Source of the DNA: Cerioporus squamosus
Lineage: Eukaryota; Basidiomycota; Agaricomycetes; Polyporales; Polyporaceae
DNA: 21,470 nucleotides
NCBI GenBank assembly: GCA_022592435.1
Contig: JABYQS010000469.1
Coordinates: 1 to 21,470 of the forward strand
Direction: 5' to 3'
Shown in pieces: positions 1 through 9,947 of the stretch. Numbering within the stretch: position 1 is the first letter of the stretch; every line of letters begins with the position of its first letter. Both the position numbers and the translations under genes were made by a program. The notes below the pieces were generated by a model. That model saw nothing but the letters and a program-made list of their open reading frames with translations. It was not told where the DNA came from and ran no database searches.

Positions 1-2185
1 CTGGGAAACGGTCCCTCCTCGGCATCCGGTGAAGGTTCTCCTTGGACGAGGAGGAAGGCAGGCTTTTGAATCGCTTGGACTGCTGGACAGGAGTTCCGTC
101 CTCAATCTCGGTCTCCGTTTCGATCTCCGTGTGGGGCTCCTCGGACTCCGTTGCTGTCTCGCCCTCTGTGGCAGCCGGGGTAGATGCTTCGGTGGAGGCG
201 ACGGACGACACAGATGCTTGTCTATTGTGACTCTCTTCCAAAGTCTTACGCGTCTTGAGCTGGATTGGTGAACGCTGCGCGAGGGCTTGCGCTGTCCATA
301 TGTACGCTCAATATCTGGATGGTCGCGTGAGCACAGTGGCGGTGAGAGATGCATAGTACACTTACGAGGGTTCTCGAAGAACCAAGAATCCAAACTGGGC
401 AGCATGGGCAGCAAGACTGACGAACAGTACGGCATAGCTGCCGACGATGAGCGACAGACCATAGTAACCGGCGTAACCTGTTCTCTAGTCAGACGAAGAT
501 ATCATGCTGCGGGTTCAGCGCGTACGCACCGACAGAGTACATGGGATGCGGGGCAAGTTCGAATACGCCATCGAAGAGGGGCGCCGCGCTGGAAGAAAAC
601 ATCGCCCCAGTACCAGCCGTAGTCCTTGACAACGTTGTGGCCTCGGTCTTGACCCAGAGGTTGAACGCGATGAGAGCAATGCCGCCGATCCACCTAGATA
701 AGCAATTAGACTTTCAGCGGGACCGCTCCGCAGCGAAGCACGAATCGAGATCAGGGCACCTCATGACATGGAGTGTGGTCGATAATCCCTCAGGAACGCG
801 GAAGCATGAGAAGGCGAACATGCAATATGCAAGGAAGTCGCTGTCGCCGCCGCCGGACATGTCAGTCCACGTGCAACTACTGAAGACAATGCACGCACTT
901 CAACAGAATGATGTCCACGAGCTGTCGGAAGAGCAACCATGTGTTGTCTCTAACGGGAGTTCCTATTCATAGCCGTGCGTAAGCACATTTGCAGCTCGTG
1001 TGACAGACAAACGGCTTGCGGAGACGAACATCGAAAGAGTAAGTCCTTGCCCATCTTGCCTGTTAGTTGCCGCTTGATCCACTCACGCATCTCGGGCTTG
1101 CGCTTCTCATCGAGCCAACCAAGGCGCTGGATTTCTCTGACAATCCATTTACGCTTGCTCTGTTTCGTAAGAACCCACGCGAGCCCTACATCGTACGCAG
1201 CTCTCCAGAACGCGAAGTAGAACAGGAAGAATATCCGTGCAGCGGTCCGCGATAGAGTGAAGAACAGGACGAGCTGCAGTCCAAGCAATGCAAGATTGAA
1301 GAGATCGATGTGAGACTTGGGGTAGCCGGGATGGAACAGGGTCAACACGTCGTGCGTGGTTGGTACACGGAATACTGTAAATGCGACATGTCAGTACATC
1401 GCCCTCTGCGAAAATATCGACGCATGAAAGCATCGTCGTTACGAATAGACAGAAAGTCAAATCCACAACGAAAGCCCGCCCGACGGACCGTCCGCCACCT
1501 CCCGCCTTGCCACGGGCGACGTGAGTACACGCCCATTCACCGCGTCACACCTCCCACCTCGGTGCATTCTTCCAAACGGGTGTCATATCCATACGGGCCA
1601 CCCATCCTGGCGCCTTCTGGTTGGAAGACATCTAGTCGGTAACCGTGGCGGGACTAATATTAATTGGGCCTACAAAGGCCTAATGCCTGCTTGCATGTGT
1701 GCCGACTTGACGGGCATGCAGTCAGGGCGTGGCCCAACGCGGGATGGCAGGCGGGAGAGTGCGACAGGTCACAGTTTGCGCCTGAGCAATGCGCGTAACG
1801 TTTCTGCGACCACGCGCACAGCTGCGTCTCTCGTCCGGGGGACAATGCGTCAAGGGGGGACCTCCCAGTCGCTCAGAGTCGCTCGGCGGTCATCACATAT
1901 GCGAAGCGTGCCGATACGCAGTGTCCCTCCGATCGCGCAGACAACTCAACATCTCAAATTGTCTCTCCGTACGCAGACGACTGGGCGGATGTCGCGTCGC
2001 ATCTCGAATGAAGTGTGCCACGACGTACCTTCGCCGCCTGGTGTCTTGCCCCACACGACCTCGTCGCGCTTCTCATCGCGAGCCTCCTCCTTGGCGTGGC
2101 TGACCGTTTCGTCCGAGGAAGTCCTTTGATCGACGCGTCGCTGCCTGAGGTTGGCCTGGGGCTCCGTGGGCGTGGCGGAGGACAT
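1..2185 (-). CDS. CHO2: Phosphatidylethanolamine N-methyltransferase (CHO2), 3' end outside window, frameshifted
   Basis: The enzyme transfers methyl groups from S-adenosylmethionine to phosphatidylethanolamine in the ER membrane, the first step from PE to phosphatidylcholine. Recognised from family blocks: [101 protein letters not shown] and [10 protein letters not shown], which include several hydrophobic segments. Start ATG is 2185-2183. Exons read as 2185-2029, 1374-1030, 962-899, 840-760, 693-530, 477-366 and 314-1, then off the edge. Intron 1 is 654 nt; the others are 51-67 nt. The tail at 1-270 is a Ser/Thr/Glu-rich linker. The conserved frame is lost and regained at about 1041, 947, 640, 580, 380 and 283 by single- or few-base indels, while splice sites and residues stay conserved. 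This could be a young pseudogene or local sequence error. Identity is confident; integrity is not. Confidence 0.9.
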
Positions 2186-2768
2186 GGTGGTTGGGAGAAA
2201 GCAGCGAAAAGACGTAAAGCGGGGGGGTTTGACGCGCTTCTAGTGTGCGACGACACGTGTTAATAATGCTCATTACCTGGCGCGTTTGCGTCAATTACTA
2301 GCGCGCCCGGGCGCCCCGCCCCCTGGCCTCTTCGGGCCACAGGCGCGCCGGGGCTACACTTGAACATCATGCTCAATAGTAAGTACGTTCTGACGTGGAC
2401 GGTGGACCGTCGTGTTCCTAATGTTCCGGGTGGTGGCGGATGGACGTGGCATTGGCCCCTTCGAGGCGACCTGGAAGTACTCAACACGAACGGAGGCCTG
2501 CGACAAGTGCAACGTGCTCGTATTCACTTGTGCACAAACAAGTCCAATTGCTAGGCAATGACTAGGGCGTAGTAAAGCAGGCGACGATAACGAGCGTAAG
2601 GGGACACCCGAGCATCCAGGCTGCTGGAGTCATTACAGGTGTAAGTTCTACCGATACACGATTTACGATGTAGAGCGAATAACGATAGACAGACGACGGC
2701 GCGAACGAAGGCTACATATACGTACCACAGCGTGTCCAGGAGAGCAGCGAAGTTCTTTGGGTATCATG
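2186..2768. other. Intergenic: CHO2 promoter and DUF6533 gene 3' flank
   Basis: 583 bp between the CHO2 start and the stop of the upstream-lying DUF6533 gene. The part next to CHO2 holds a CACGTG box (2254-2259). A very GC-rich stretch with local palindromes follows at about 2299-2355. No reading frame here has family-like composition or splice structure, so I see no gene. Confidence 0.6.
2254..2259. promoter_or_regulatory. E-box CACGTG upstream of CHO2
   Basis: Palindromic CACGTG about 69 bp upstream of the CHO2 ATG. It is the core recognised by bHLH factors. In budding yeast, CHO2 and other phospholipid genes respond to Ino2/Ino4 through a CANNTG-type element. A link here is inference from a single 6-bp match. 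Confidence 0.35.
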
Positions 2769-4366
2769 TCATGTAGGATGTCGCGTCTCCGGCGACAGCG
2801 GTGAGGGCGGCGACTGCGATTCGACGTCGCTCGACGCGCGAGCATGCCGACTGCCGCCGCTATTGCTCCGCGACGGGTTCAGGGCGGCATCCTCGCGGTC
2901 CGAGTCGAGGTCGTCGGACGAACTCTCATCGAACTCGCGCAGATGGGGGAACTCCTCATCAAGGTTGACGGCAGAGTACATGTGCGAGGGGATGGTGAAT
3001 TGGAGGTCGGCGAAGGAGGATGGCCCACTGATGTTATTGGCGTGCGTCGCGCGCACTTTGAGAACCAGGCGAGAGCCCTGAGAGGACCGAGAGTCAGTAT
3101 ACGACGACTGCATGTAGGCGGGAGGCGACTTACTGCCGATCCCACGATGGCGAGAAGCCAGCTGTTGTCTCTATCAGATTGAGGGCGAAAGATGGGCAAA
3201 GCGTTGTGTACTCACGGGAATCCGACTGTGACCAGGGTGGTGGGAGCAAGCGTGAAGAGAATTGTGTTGAGAAGCATGACCACTGCATGCATGGTCAATG
3301 ATGACAGGAGATGGGGAATAACCAAACATGCTCACAGAATAGACCGGCGAAGGCTATCGCGCCATCACGAACGAGGACTCTGAGAAGTAAAGTGTCTGCG
3401 TAGCCCTCCTTCGCGCCTCTGATGACGCCAACCATCATCAGTCCAAAGAGGAACGTCTCGAACACGATCGAGGCAGTACTGCATTATGACATCCATGGAA
3501 ATCGATGAGACCCCGTCCGTAACCGAGAAGCAGAATTTTGCGCACCTGTACAGCACCATCTCCGCGGGCAGATCTGCAGCATTGCAATAGAAGCCTGCCA
3601 CGATCTTGGGCATGCTAACGCCCAGGCTGACAGCCATTATGACAACTTGCAGACCGAAGCCTAGCAGCATGATCCGCAGAATCTTCCGCTGGGCAGCATA
3701 TACGGCATACACTGGTATCGGAGTCTCGAGATGAACATGTATAGGATGGATGACTGGGGACGTCACGTACCTCGCAGTATGATGATCACCTCCGCTGCGA
3801 GCTCGACCAAAAACGTCGAGATAATCTCCATGATGAGCCATGGGACGCAAGGAATGACACGTATGTTGTGGAAGCTGTACGCGGGTCCGGTCAGGGACTG
3901 CTCTCATCGTCGAAGGTCGGAACACACATCAACGTGATCAACGAGAAGTAGCGCACGAAGAGGTATAGGCTCTTTGGCAGCGTCCAGTCCGATCTATCAC
4001 CGCGGATTGAGACATATTGCTTGGCCGGAGCAGGCACAGGTGTCAGGGAGACTCACGGCCATATCAGCTTGACCTTCACATCGAACTGTCAGCCAGTCAA
4101 ATTCGCATCAGATCCAACCACTCTTGACACACCTCTTCATCCAATGTCGTGAGGATGTCCCACACCAGCAGGGCGAACGCTGCCACTGAGCACGAACATC
4201 GTGAGTTGAGACGCTGCCTCTGGGACGAAGCTGATGACAGAAGCATACCGCCACTCCTTTCAGCCCCCTGCGCCAGTCCGAACGCTGCAAATGCATCCTG
4301 ATCCGCGTTCCACAGTGCCCAGAATTCATCAGGCTTCGTGATGTTGGGGTGAACGCGCCAGTCCAT
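2769..4366 (-). CDS. DUF6533-family seven-helix membrane protein
   Basis: Uncharacterised membrane protein family abundant in Agaricomycetes. Recognised from the signature LLVWDILTTLDEEVKLIWP followed by DWTLPKSLYLFVRY. I read ten exons and nine short GT-AG introns that join in phase with no stop, giving about 355 residues. Order: a roughly 39-residue N-terminus from ATG 4366-4364; helices around VAAFALLVW, FVRYFSLITL, VPWLIMEIIST, ILRIMLLGFGLQVVIMAVSL, FETFLFGLMMVGV, VMLLNTILFTLAP and WLLAIVG; then a cytosolic tail rich in Ser, Asp and Pro after SFADLQFTIPSHMYSAVNLDEE. The family has no established function; a receptor-like topology is only suggestive. The start is the first in-frame ATG of the exon and could lie further upstream. 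Unlike CHO2 next door, no indel is needed to read it. Confidence 0.85.
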
Positions 4367-5785
4367 GTAGAGGAAGACCCGTCGGAAGGGACCACTCAGG
4401 GGATGGTGGAATGGAAGAGGTAGTGCTGGCTAGCGGGCGCGGGCGATGCAAGACATACCAGGTGAGCTCGCTGGAGCTAGAGCCCGGGAGGGACCACCCG
4501 CCGAAGTTCGCCCAGGGTGCTTCGCGGCTGTGTTCTTCTCATCTGAAACCGGTCATCGCGCGCTGCGCGGTCCATGCGCGGTCTTGTGCGGTCCGACAGC
4601 GGCTTCTTCCCCGCGGCCTTCAGCGTGGGCACATCATGGACCATCAGGGGGCTTCAGAAGCATCCATGCAATTGCGAGCGGAAGTTGCGCTAGACAGCGA
4701 ACAGACTGGCCAACGCAATGTGAACAATGTATGTCGACCAAGTGGATAAACAAACGTGGTGGTGGCAGGAGACAAGCCGGTGACACTGGACGACTCGACC
4801 AGACGCGTTCAGCGCGCTCGAGCCGGCCCTAAGCAAGCGCGAAACAAAACTCTTACCGGCGCAACATACGACCTCTTCCTGCTCCTTCAAGTTGTCGTGC
4901 TTCATATCTTACTCCATTCGCGTGCTGCCGAGTACGAGCACCGCGGTGAATACCATATTATCTTTGCGAAAAACAGGTACGACTCGCTTCGAATTGCCTC
5001 TCTCTCATCGTTTCTGCAAGTCACCACCCTTACTATTTACTCCCAACTCGACCTGCGTCCGTGCATCCATCGGGTTGGGAGTTGCTAATGAAGGGAAGAA
5101 CGAGAGTACTTTGTATGTACGTTGGCATTTATTTCGGCCGCTTCTCGCGTTCTACGAGAGCGACCTTACGAGGTGCCTCACATCCTCCCTGTATGTAGAC
5201 ATTGTGTAGACACGTTTCAATCAGTGCGATTATTGCCAAATACCAGCGTTCTCCGCACTGCGACAGAGTGATCCTGCGCGTACGGTATTCGTGAGCGCGA
5301 CGACTACATCAACGGCGCCACTCATGTTCGAATTCGTCATGCGAGCACTGGCAACGAGTCTTCCAGACAAACAGCAGCAACCGAGAGCGAGAGCTATACA
5401 TGCGAGGTACCTACAAGTAATCATACACTGACATCCCACCAACGCAGAACATACACATCCACACATGGCCGCCGCGCACCCCCGGGGCCGGCCCCCGCTT
5501 CGAGCGAACCCAGACGAGTGCAAGGATTGAAGTCTGAAGAGAGCGACACACCATCTGAGCATCGAACGTACACACCACATGCCCAGCAAAGCATTGAACA
5601 GTTACACAACGTCCGGCTCGTCGTTCGAGAGTCCAGATGCAAAGTAGCCGCTAGGTCACAACCCGCAAGCGACGATGACAATCGCACAGTTAACGAGATC
5701 GCCGTCGTACAATCCCGCCGCTGCGTGCATCATCCTTGAAGTACCCAGCACAGGTTCAACTTCCCGCCGTCAGAGTACCGACATG
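4367..5785. other. Gene-poor interval upstream of the DUF6533 gene
   Basis: 1.4 kb between the DUF6533 start and the stop of the repeat-rich membrane protein gene. Open frames on both strands (for example minus 4690-4905 and 5230-5589) are cysteine- or arginine-rich, lack paired splice signals and resemble no family. It should contain the DUF6533 promoter and 5' UTR. I see no repeat, tRNA or further exon. Confidence 0.5.
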
Positions 5786-8038
5786 TTAGATCGGCGAGTC
5801 CCTGGAGACTTCAGACAACGCACGCGACAGCTGCGACAGACGGAGCTCAGCCCGGCCTCCTGGCAGTGGGGCCGACGGCAGCGGGCGCGCGACCGGCGCG
5901 GGAGTCGCAGGAGGCAGCGGGAGTGGAACGGAGTCCCAGTGCGCGTCGTCGAGCGACGTCGGGGTGCGTGGGACTACAGCTTTGGGCGTACGCGTGCGGC
6001 CTCCAGGCGTGCGCACCTCTTGAGCTGTGCGCGGTGTGCGGGGCTCCCGGGCGGTGACAGGCGTGCGGGGCTGCTGAGCTCCAGGAGTACGAGGGCGTTC
6101 AGCTCCGGGAGTACGAGGACGTTCGATGCCAGGAGTGCGAGCACGCTCAACCGGGGTGCGGGGTCGCTCAATCCCGGGCGTGCGAGGTTGCTGCATGCCA
6201 GAAGTGCGCGGAGTCGGGGGCAGAGGCAGCGGTGCCCTGGGAGTACGCGGCGTGCGTGGTTCAGACCCGTTCACGACGCGAGACTGGCGGGCAGCGGTGG
6301 GTGTCCGAGGCGTCTTCGGCAGGCCAATGGGGGTGCGCGGCACCTGCTGTGCAGCGGACACAGTGACAGCGAAGCCCATGTCCTGCGTCGGGTCGAGGAT
6401 CGGGTTCGCCGCCGGCTGGACGCGACGGATGCTGCCCGCACGAGACTTGCGGCGACCGCCGGGGCTCTTGGGTGCCGCGACGCTCTCCGCACGCGACTTA
6501 CGGCGGACGACACCCCCTATGGTGTACGACGCGTTGCGCGACGCCATGCTCTCTGCGCGCGATTTGCGGCGGGCTGCCATCGACGCGGCCGACTTGCGGA
6601 AGGGGTCGATGCTGTCCGCGCGCGAGCGGCGCTTCTTCGCGATAGCCGCGAACACGCTCTTCTTGCTCGGGCTGAGCACCTCCGCGTCGATCTCGCGCGA
6701 GTTGCGGGTCGAGGCGCGGGACGACTGGCGCGAGAGGGAGGCCATGGAGTCGCGACGCGGAGGCGGGGGGATGAACTCGTCGTCCAAGTGTGCGCGCCAG
6801 TTCGCGGGAGGCTCGACAGGAGTGACGAGCGGAACCATGAAGCCAGGAGAGCGGACACCGTTATCGAAGCTTTGCTCGATGACTACTGAGCTGGCGTACG
6901 AGCTGTTCGAGTTACCGCGGATGTTCGGTGCGCCGCTCCTTCTTGGGCGGGGAACAGCGACGGACCGAGGCAGCGGATTGATTATTTGCTCCAAAGACGG
7001 GCGCGGCCTGTCCGTCATGGAGAGACGAGGTGCCTCAAACGGATCCTCGGGAACCATCGGCATGCTCGCAACCTTGAGTTTCTCCAGAGACGGACGGGGA
7101 GTGTGTGTGGGCGTGCTGAACGCGCCAGACTTCGCGCGTGCTGCGGGGAAGTCTGCGAGGGTAGCGTCGGAGTCGATGCTGCTCGCATCGCTGGTCCGGC
7201 TACCTGTCTCAAGCTTGCCCGCGTTAGATGAGTCGTTGGTTCCGTCCTCAAGACGTGTCCCGATCCATGTCGCGTCGCTTGCGGGGCGCGCCGGTTTGGG
7301 ACGTGAAACGGCAGCGTTGACGAACGTCGCGTTGTTCCGGTTGCGCCTGTTGCGGCGGCGGTAGACCACGAAAATCACAACTACGACGAGGATGAGTCCG
7401 ACTGCTCCGCTGACTGCAGACGCGATGATTATAGCCTTGCGGTACTGCGCACTGAAGGACCTAGCTCAGCAAAGTCGCATGAGGGTGATGAACGAGTTTG
7501 GTACGTACTTCTTGCTGTCGAACGCGACGACCGCGGCGCCATTGTCCCGATCGCTGCCCGCGATACCGCTCGGGGTGGGAGTGGGGGTGGGGGTGGAGGT
7601 GGGGGTGGCAATCACGGAGGTAGGCTGACCGAGCGATGCATTGGGGATCGCACTTGTGTAACCGCGTCCTCTCAACGGCAAGTGGTATAGGACTAGTAGA
7701 TGGACTCACCTGGGCAAGTTCGCAGCTCCCGTCGTCTGCGCTGAACCCGCGTTGGGGTCAGCACCTCCTACCACCGATGTGGGAGTCCCGGAGATTGGAT
7801 TAGTTGGAGCCCCAGCGTTGGCATCGCCTGCGCCGGGGTTTGGGTCTGCTGCAGGGTCCGTCGAACCGGCATTCGGGTCTGTAGCACCTGCACTGGGGTC
7901 TGTGGGGGTCGCAGCGTTTGGATCTGACGCGTTCGGATCCGTAGGGTTCGTGGCGTTAGGATCCGTGGCGGTTGGGTTCGTGGAGGAGGGATCCGAGACA
8001 GAGCCGGGGTCCAAAGGAGGGGAAGTGGTGTCGGACAT
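5786..8038 (-). CDS. Single-pass membrane protein with DPNA, RRKSRA and RTP repeats
   Basis: Three exons (8038-7710, 7652-7509, 7451-5786) joined by two 57-nt introns give an uninterrupted 712-residue frame from ATG 8038-8036. Residues 1-157 are Pro/Thr/Asn/Asp-rich with degenerate DPNA units and a Thr-Pro run, and show no cleavable signal peptide. One hydrophobic segment (about residues 163-186, IIIASAVSGAVGLILVVVVI) is followed by the basic stop-transfer sequence YRRRNRRNRNN. The tail of about 520 residues is Ser/Arg/Pro-rich, with four RR(K/R)SRAxS(I/M/V) units and about 14 RTP motifs. This looks like an N-out plasma membrane protein with a phospho-regulated cytosolic tail. It resembles Mid2/Wsc-type sensors only in general architecture; I cannot assign a family. 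A CT-rich promoter precedes it. Confidence 0.8.
5957..6345 (-). repeat. Coding repeat: RTP / RTPGxERP units
   Basis: About 14 Arg-Thr-Pro motifs, the best conserved being successive RTPGIERP/RTPGAERP/RTPGAQQP units. The DNA repeat on the plus strand is a recurring GGNGTNCGNGG-like word. Thr-Pro is the minimal site for proline-directed kinases (MAPK, CDK); phosphorylation is inference. Confidence 0.8.
6428..6641 (-). repeat. Coding repeat: four RR(K/R)SRA(E/D/G)S units
   Basis: Four spaced copies of RRKSRAES-like octapeptides (RRSRADSI, RRKSRAESM, RRKSRAESV, RRKSRAGSI). Each contains an RRxS site, the classical PKA/AGC-kinase consensus. Use by a kinase is not shown by the sequence. Confidence 0.8.
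7572..7608 (+). other. G-quadruplex-forming motif on the template strand
   Basis: Five runs of three or more G (7572-7575, 7577-7579, 7583-7587, 7589-7593, 7601-7605) separated by 1 to 7 bases fit the canonical G4 pattern. The run lies on the plus strand, opposite the (Thr-Pro) repeat of exon 2 of the minus-strand gene, so the mRNA is C-rich and the G4 would be on the template strand. Confidence 0.6.
7745..8005 (-). repeat. Coding repeat: degenerate DPNA / DPSA units in the ectodomain
   Basis: Five DPNA copies plus DPSA, DPNP and related variants separated by Thr, Ser, Gly and Ala. The segment is low complexity, presumably extended and possibly glycosylated on its Ser/Thr residues. No known adhesive or enzymatic domain is visible. 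Confidence 0.7.
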
Positions 8039-9039
8039 TGAGGTCGGAAGTCGTCAGAAAAGCAACAAAGAAAGCAAACAGAAGAGTCCGAGTGTACGTC
8101 TGGAACCAGAAAGCCCGTGAAGCGTGAAGCAAGAAAAGAAGCGACTCCGACTGTCCGCACGAAGAAGAGAGGGAAAGGGGGAAAGAGAGTCCGTACGTGA
8201 AGAAAAGGAGACGAAAGGCTCGCTCTCGAGCGACGGGAGGGTTCGACCGTGGAACCGTCCTTCCTGCAGGCACTCCGGAACGTTGACCAAGCCGCGCTGC
8301 GGGCGCAAAGAACGAACGGGAGACAGGACCGTGCGACACGAGTCCGAGACCAGCCCGAGAGGCGTAGCGGGCTCACCAGGAGCAGCGAAGAAACGAAGGA
8401 AAGGAAGCCAGCCTGAGGCCCCGGAGCCAGACGATGGACGACCTCGTCAAAGGTGCGTGAGGGCGGGAGCGGGCAGCGCGCACAGTCTAATCATAGTCAT
8501 GCTGCGCGCACCGTCACCGTGTCCGGGCCCACTCCATCCATCATCCGGCTGGACGGTCGGGATCACGGCCGTCTCTCGCAATCCAAGATGGGTGATACCG
8601 TTCTGCGCTTGTCCTGCCGGGAGCTGTCGACACGACATCGGGTATCTGACTTAAGCAGTGATTGCGGAGTGGCTGTGGTTGAGTTGGCACGACTTGCCAG
8701 CATCTCGTCTGTCGAGGAGGAGAGGTAGAGGACTATATTTGACGGTCCATCATCGAGGCGGTGTCCGTGGTGGGCTCGGCCCGGGTAAGAATCGTAGGGT
8801 CAGAGCAGTATCGTGAGGTTCCCGAAGGTTGGCAGGCTTCTGACGGTGACCGGGCGAGCGCGATATCGACTGGTACAATGGTAGAGTGACAATCTAGTAG
8901 TGCTGGTGGAGGTGAGAGATAGAGCATGGCAACTGTAAGCGGCGAAGCGCCGCGAAAGGCTCACTCTGATAGACCCACAACCTCAAACATATCCGAGGTA
9001 CGGTCGCGACATCCCAAAATGGTCCTCCTATCCCGTCGA
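8039..9039. other. 5' flank of the repeat-rich membrane protein gene
   Basis: On the minus strand, the 200 or so bases immediately upstream of the ATG at 8038 are strongly pyrimidine-rich (long C/T runs at about 8125-8230). This is common in promoters and leaders of expressed fungal genes. The remainder, about 8260-9039, has no reading frame I can support and no repeat. Confidence 0.45.
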
Positions 9040-9270
9040 TCACGCAAAGCCAAGAGTAAGGACGCACCTAGGTACCTGTAGGCGGCACCGCATATTGACA
9101 CTGACTCCCGTGCCCTGGTTGTCCTTCAAACCCCGTACTTTGAGCCCGCCCCGGCATACGAACCTATGACCCACCGGCACCTCCGGATTCCAGACGTGAA
9201 CGTGGCACTTCTGCCCGTCCCGCTGCTCGTACAGATCCTGAGGCCGACAGGGCAAAGGGGTCGACAGCAT
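9040..9270 (-). CDS. Possible small hypothetical protein (doubtful)
   Basis: An ATG at 9270-9268 opens a 76-codon frame running to a stop at 9040. A TATA box sits about 62 bp upstream. A donor-like GTACCT at 9075 would alternatively end the exon after 65 codons (ending MRCRLQ). The peptide has a fairly balanced composition (for example CHVHVWNPEVPVGHRF) but no family I recognise, no signal peptide and no obvious partner exon. It may be non-coding. Confidence 0.25.
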   Translation of the reverse strand: MLSTPLPCRPQDLYEQRDGQKCHVHVWNPEVPVGHRFVCRGGLKVRGLKDNQGTGVSVNMRCRLQVPRCVLTLGFA

Positions 9271-9331
9271 GCCTGAGGCAGTCGACAGTACTGGGGGCTG
9301 ATATCGGGGAGGTAACGGTGCCCAACCTGCT

Positions 9332-9340
9332 CTTATATAA
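9332..9340 (-). promoter_or_regulatory. TATA box (TTATATAAG)
   Basis: A good TATA-type element on the minus strand at a promoter-like distance from the ATG at 9270. It is the main reason the small frame downstream is listed at all. Confidence 0.35.
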
Positions 9341-9366
9341 CCCATGGCCAAGTTAGAGTTTGACAT

Positions 9367-9947
9367 AGAAGCTGCGCTGTCATAGCCAAGGCGAATACAT
9401 ACAACTCAGATCGCGGCCGCGATGACGTCGTCCACTCAAAGTCGATCTCGCAAGACGCGATAGCATTCTGGTGCACCGAGAAGATCTAGTGCCAATACAC
9501 GCGTATCCGGAACATCCATGTACGTTCGCGCTACGAACGAGTCAACCGCACAAGTACAGTACGCAGCCCTTCCAACCGATACACAGCTCTTCTACACCCA
9601 GGCCCCTACGCAGGCGAAAGTAGCACAACAACTAGTACACAACGATACAACGACATAATTCCTCGCCCCGGAACTCTCTTCTGCGGTGACTAGGGAGGAA
9701 GAGTGATGGTACACCGTAGAGGGCCGCAATAAGTTAGCAGATTAAACCGACGGTACCTACCTTGGAACTATCGAGTCTCGTAACACCGTGCAACGTCCCC
9801 CATACGCCGTCAACCGAGGGATACCGAACGGCAGTGGCGTCGACATCGAGCAGACCTAAACAAGAGGACGCGCGCGATCAATACCCCGATGTTGTCGTGC
9901 ACGGCGTGTTCACTGACCTGATCTGCCAGCAACACACCCCCGCCTCC
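9367..9947. other. Intergenic, 3' flank of the Cdc20-like gene
   Basis: About 580 bp with no supported gene, repeat or RNA. Presumably it holds the 3' UTR and polyadenylation region of the minus-strand Cdc20-like gene. Confidence 0.5.

Noticed and set aside
1800..1896. Possible box C/D snoRNA in the long CHO2 intron (GTGATGA at 1896-1890, CTGA nearby)
   Set aside because: The first CTGA is only about 12-14 nt from the C box and the next is far too distant. No rRNA-complementary guide was recognised.
2299..2355. GC-rich palindromic stretch as a terminator or mobile element end
   Set aside because: Only short imperfect complementarity, no target duplication and no second copy in the window.
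5675..7364. Long plus-strand open frames (about 404 and 412 codons) at 5675-6889 and 6126-7364
   Set aside because: They are antisense shadows of the repeat-rich minus-strand membrane protein, produced by GC-rich repeats. They are Arg/Ala-rich with no family likeness and no introns.
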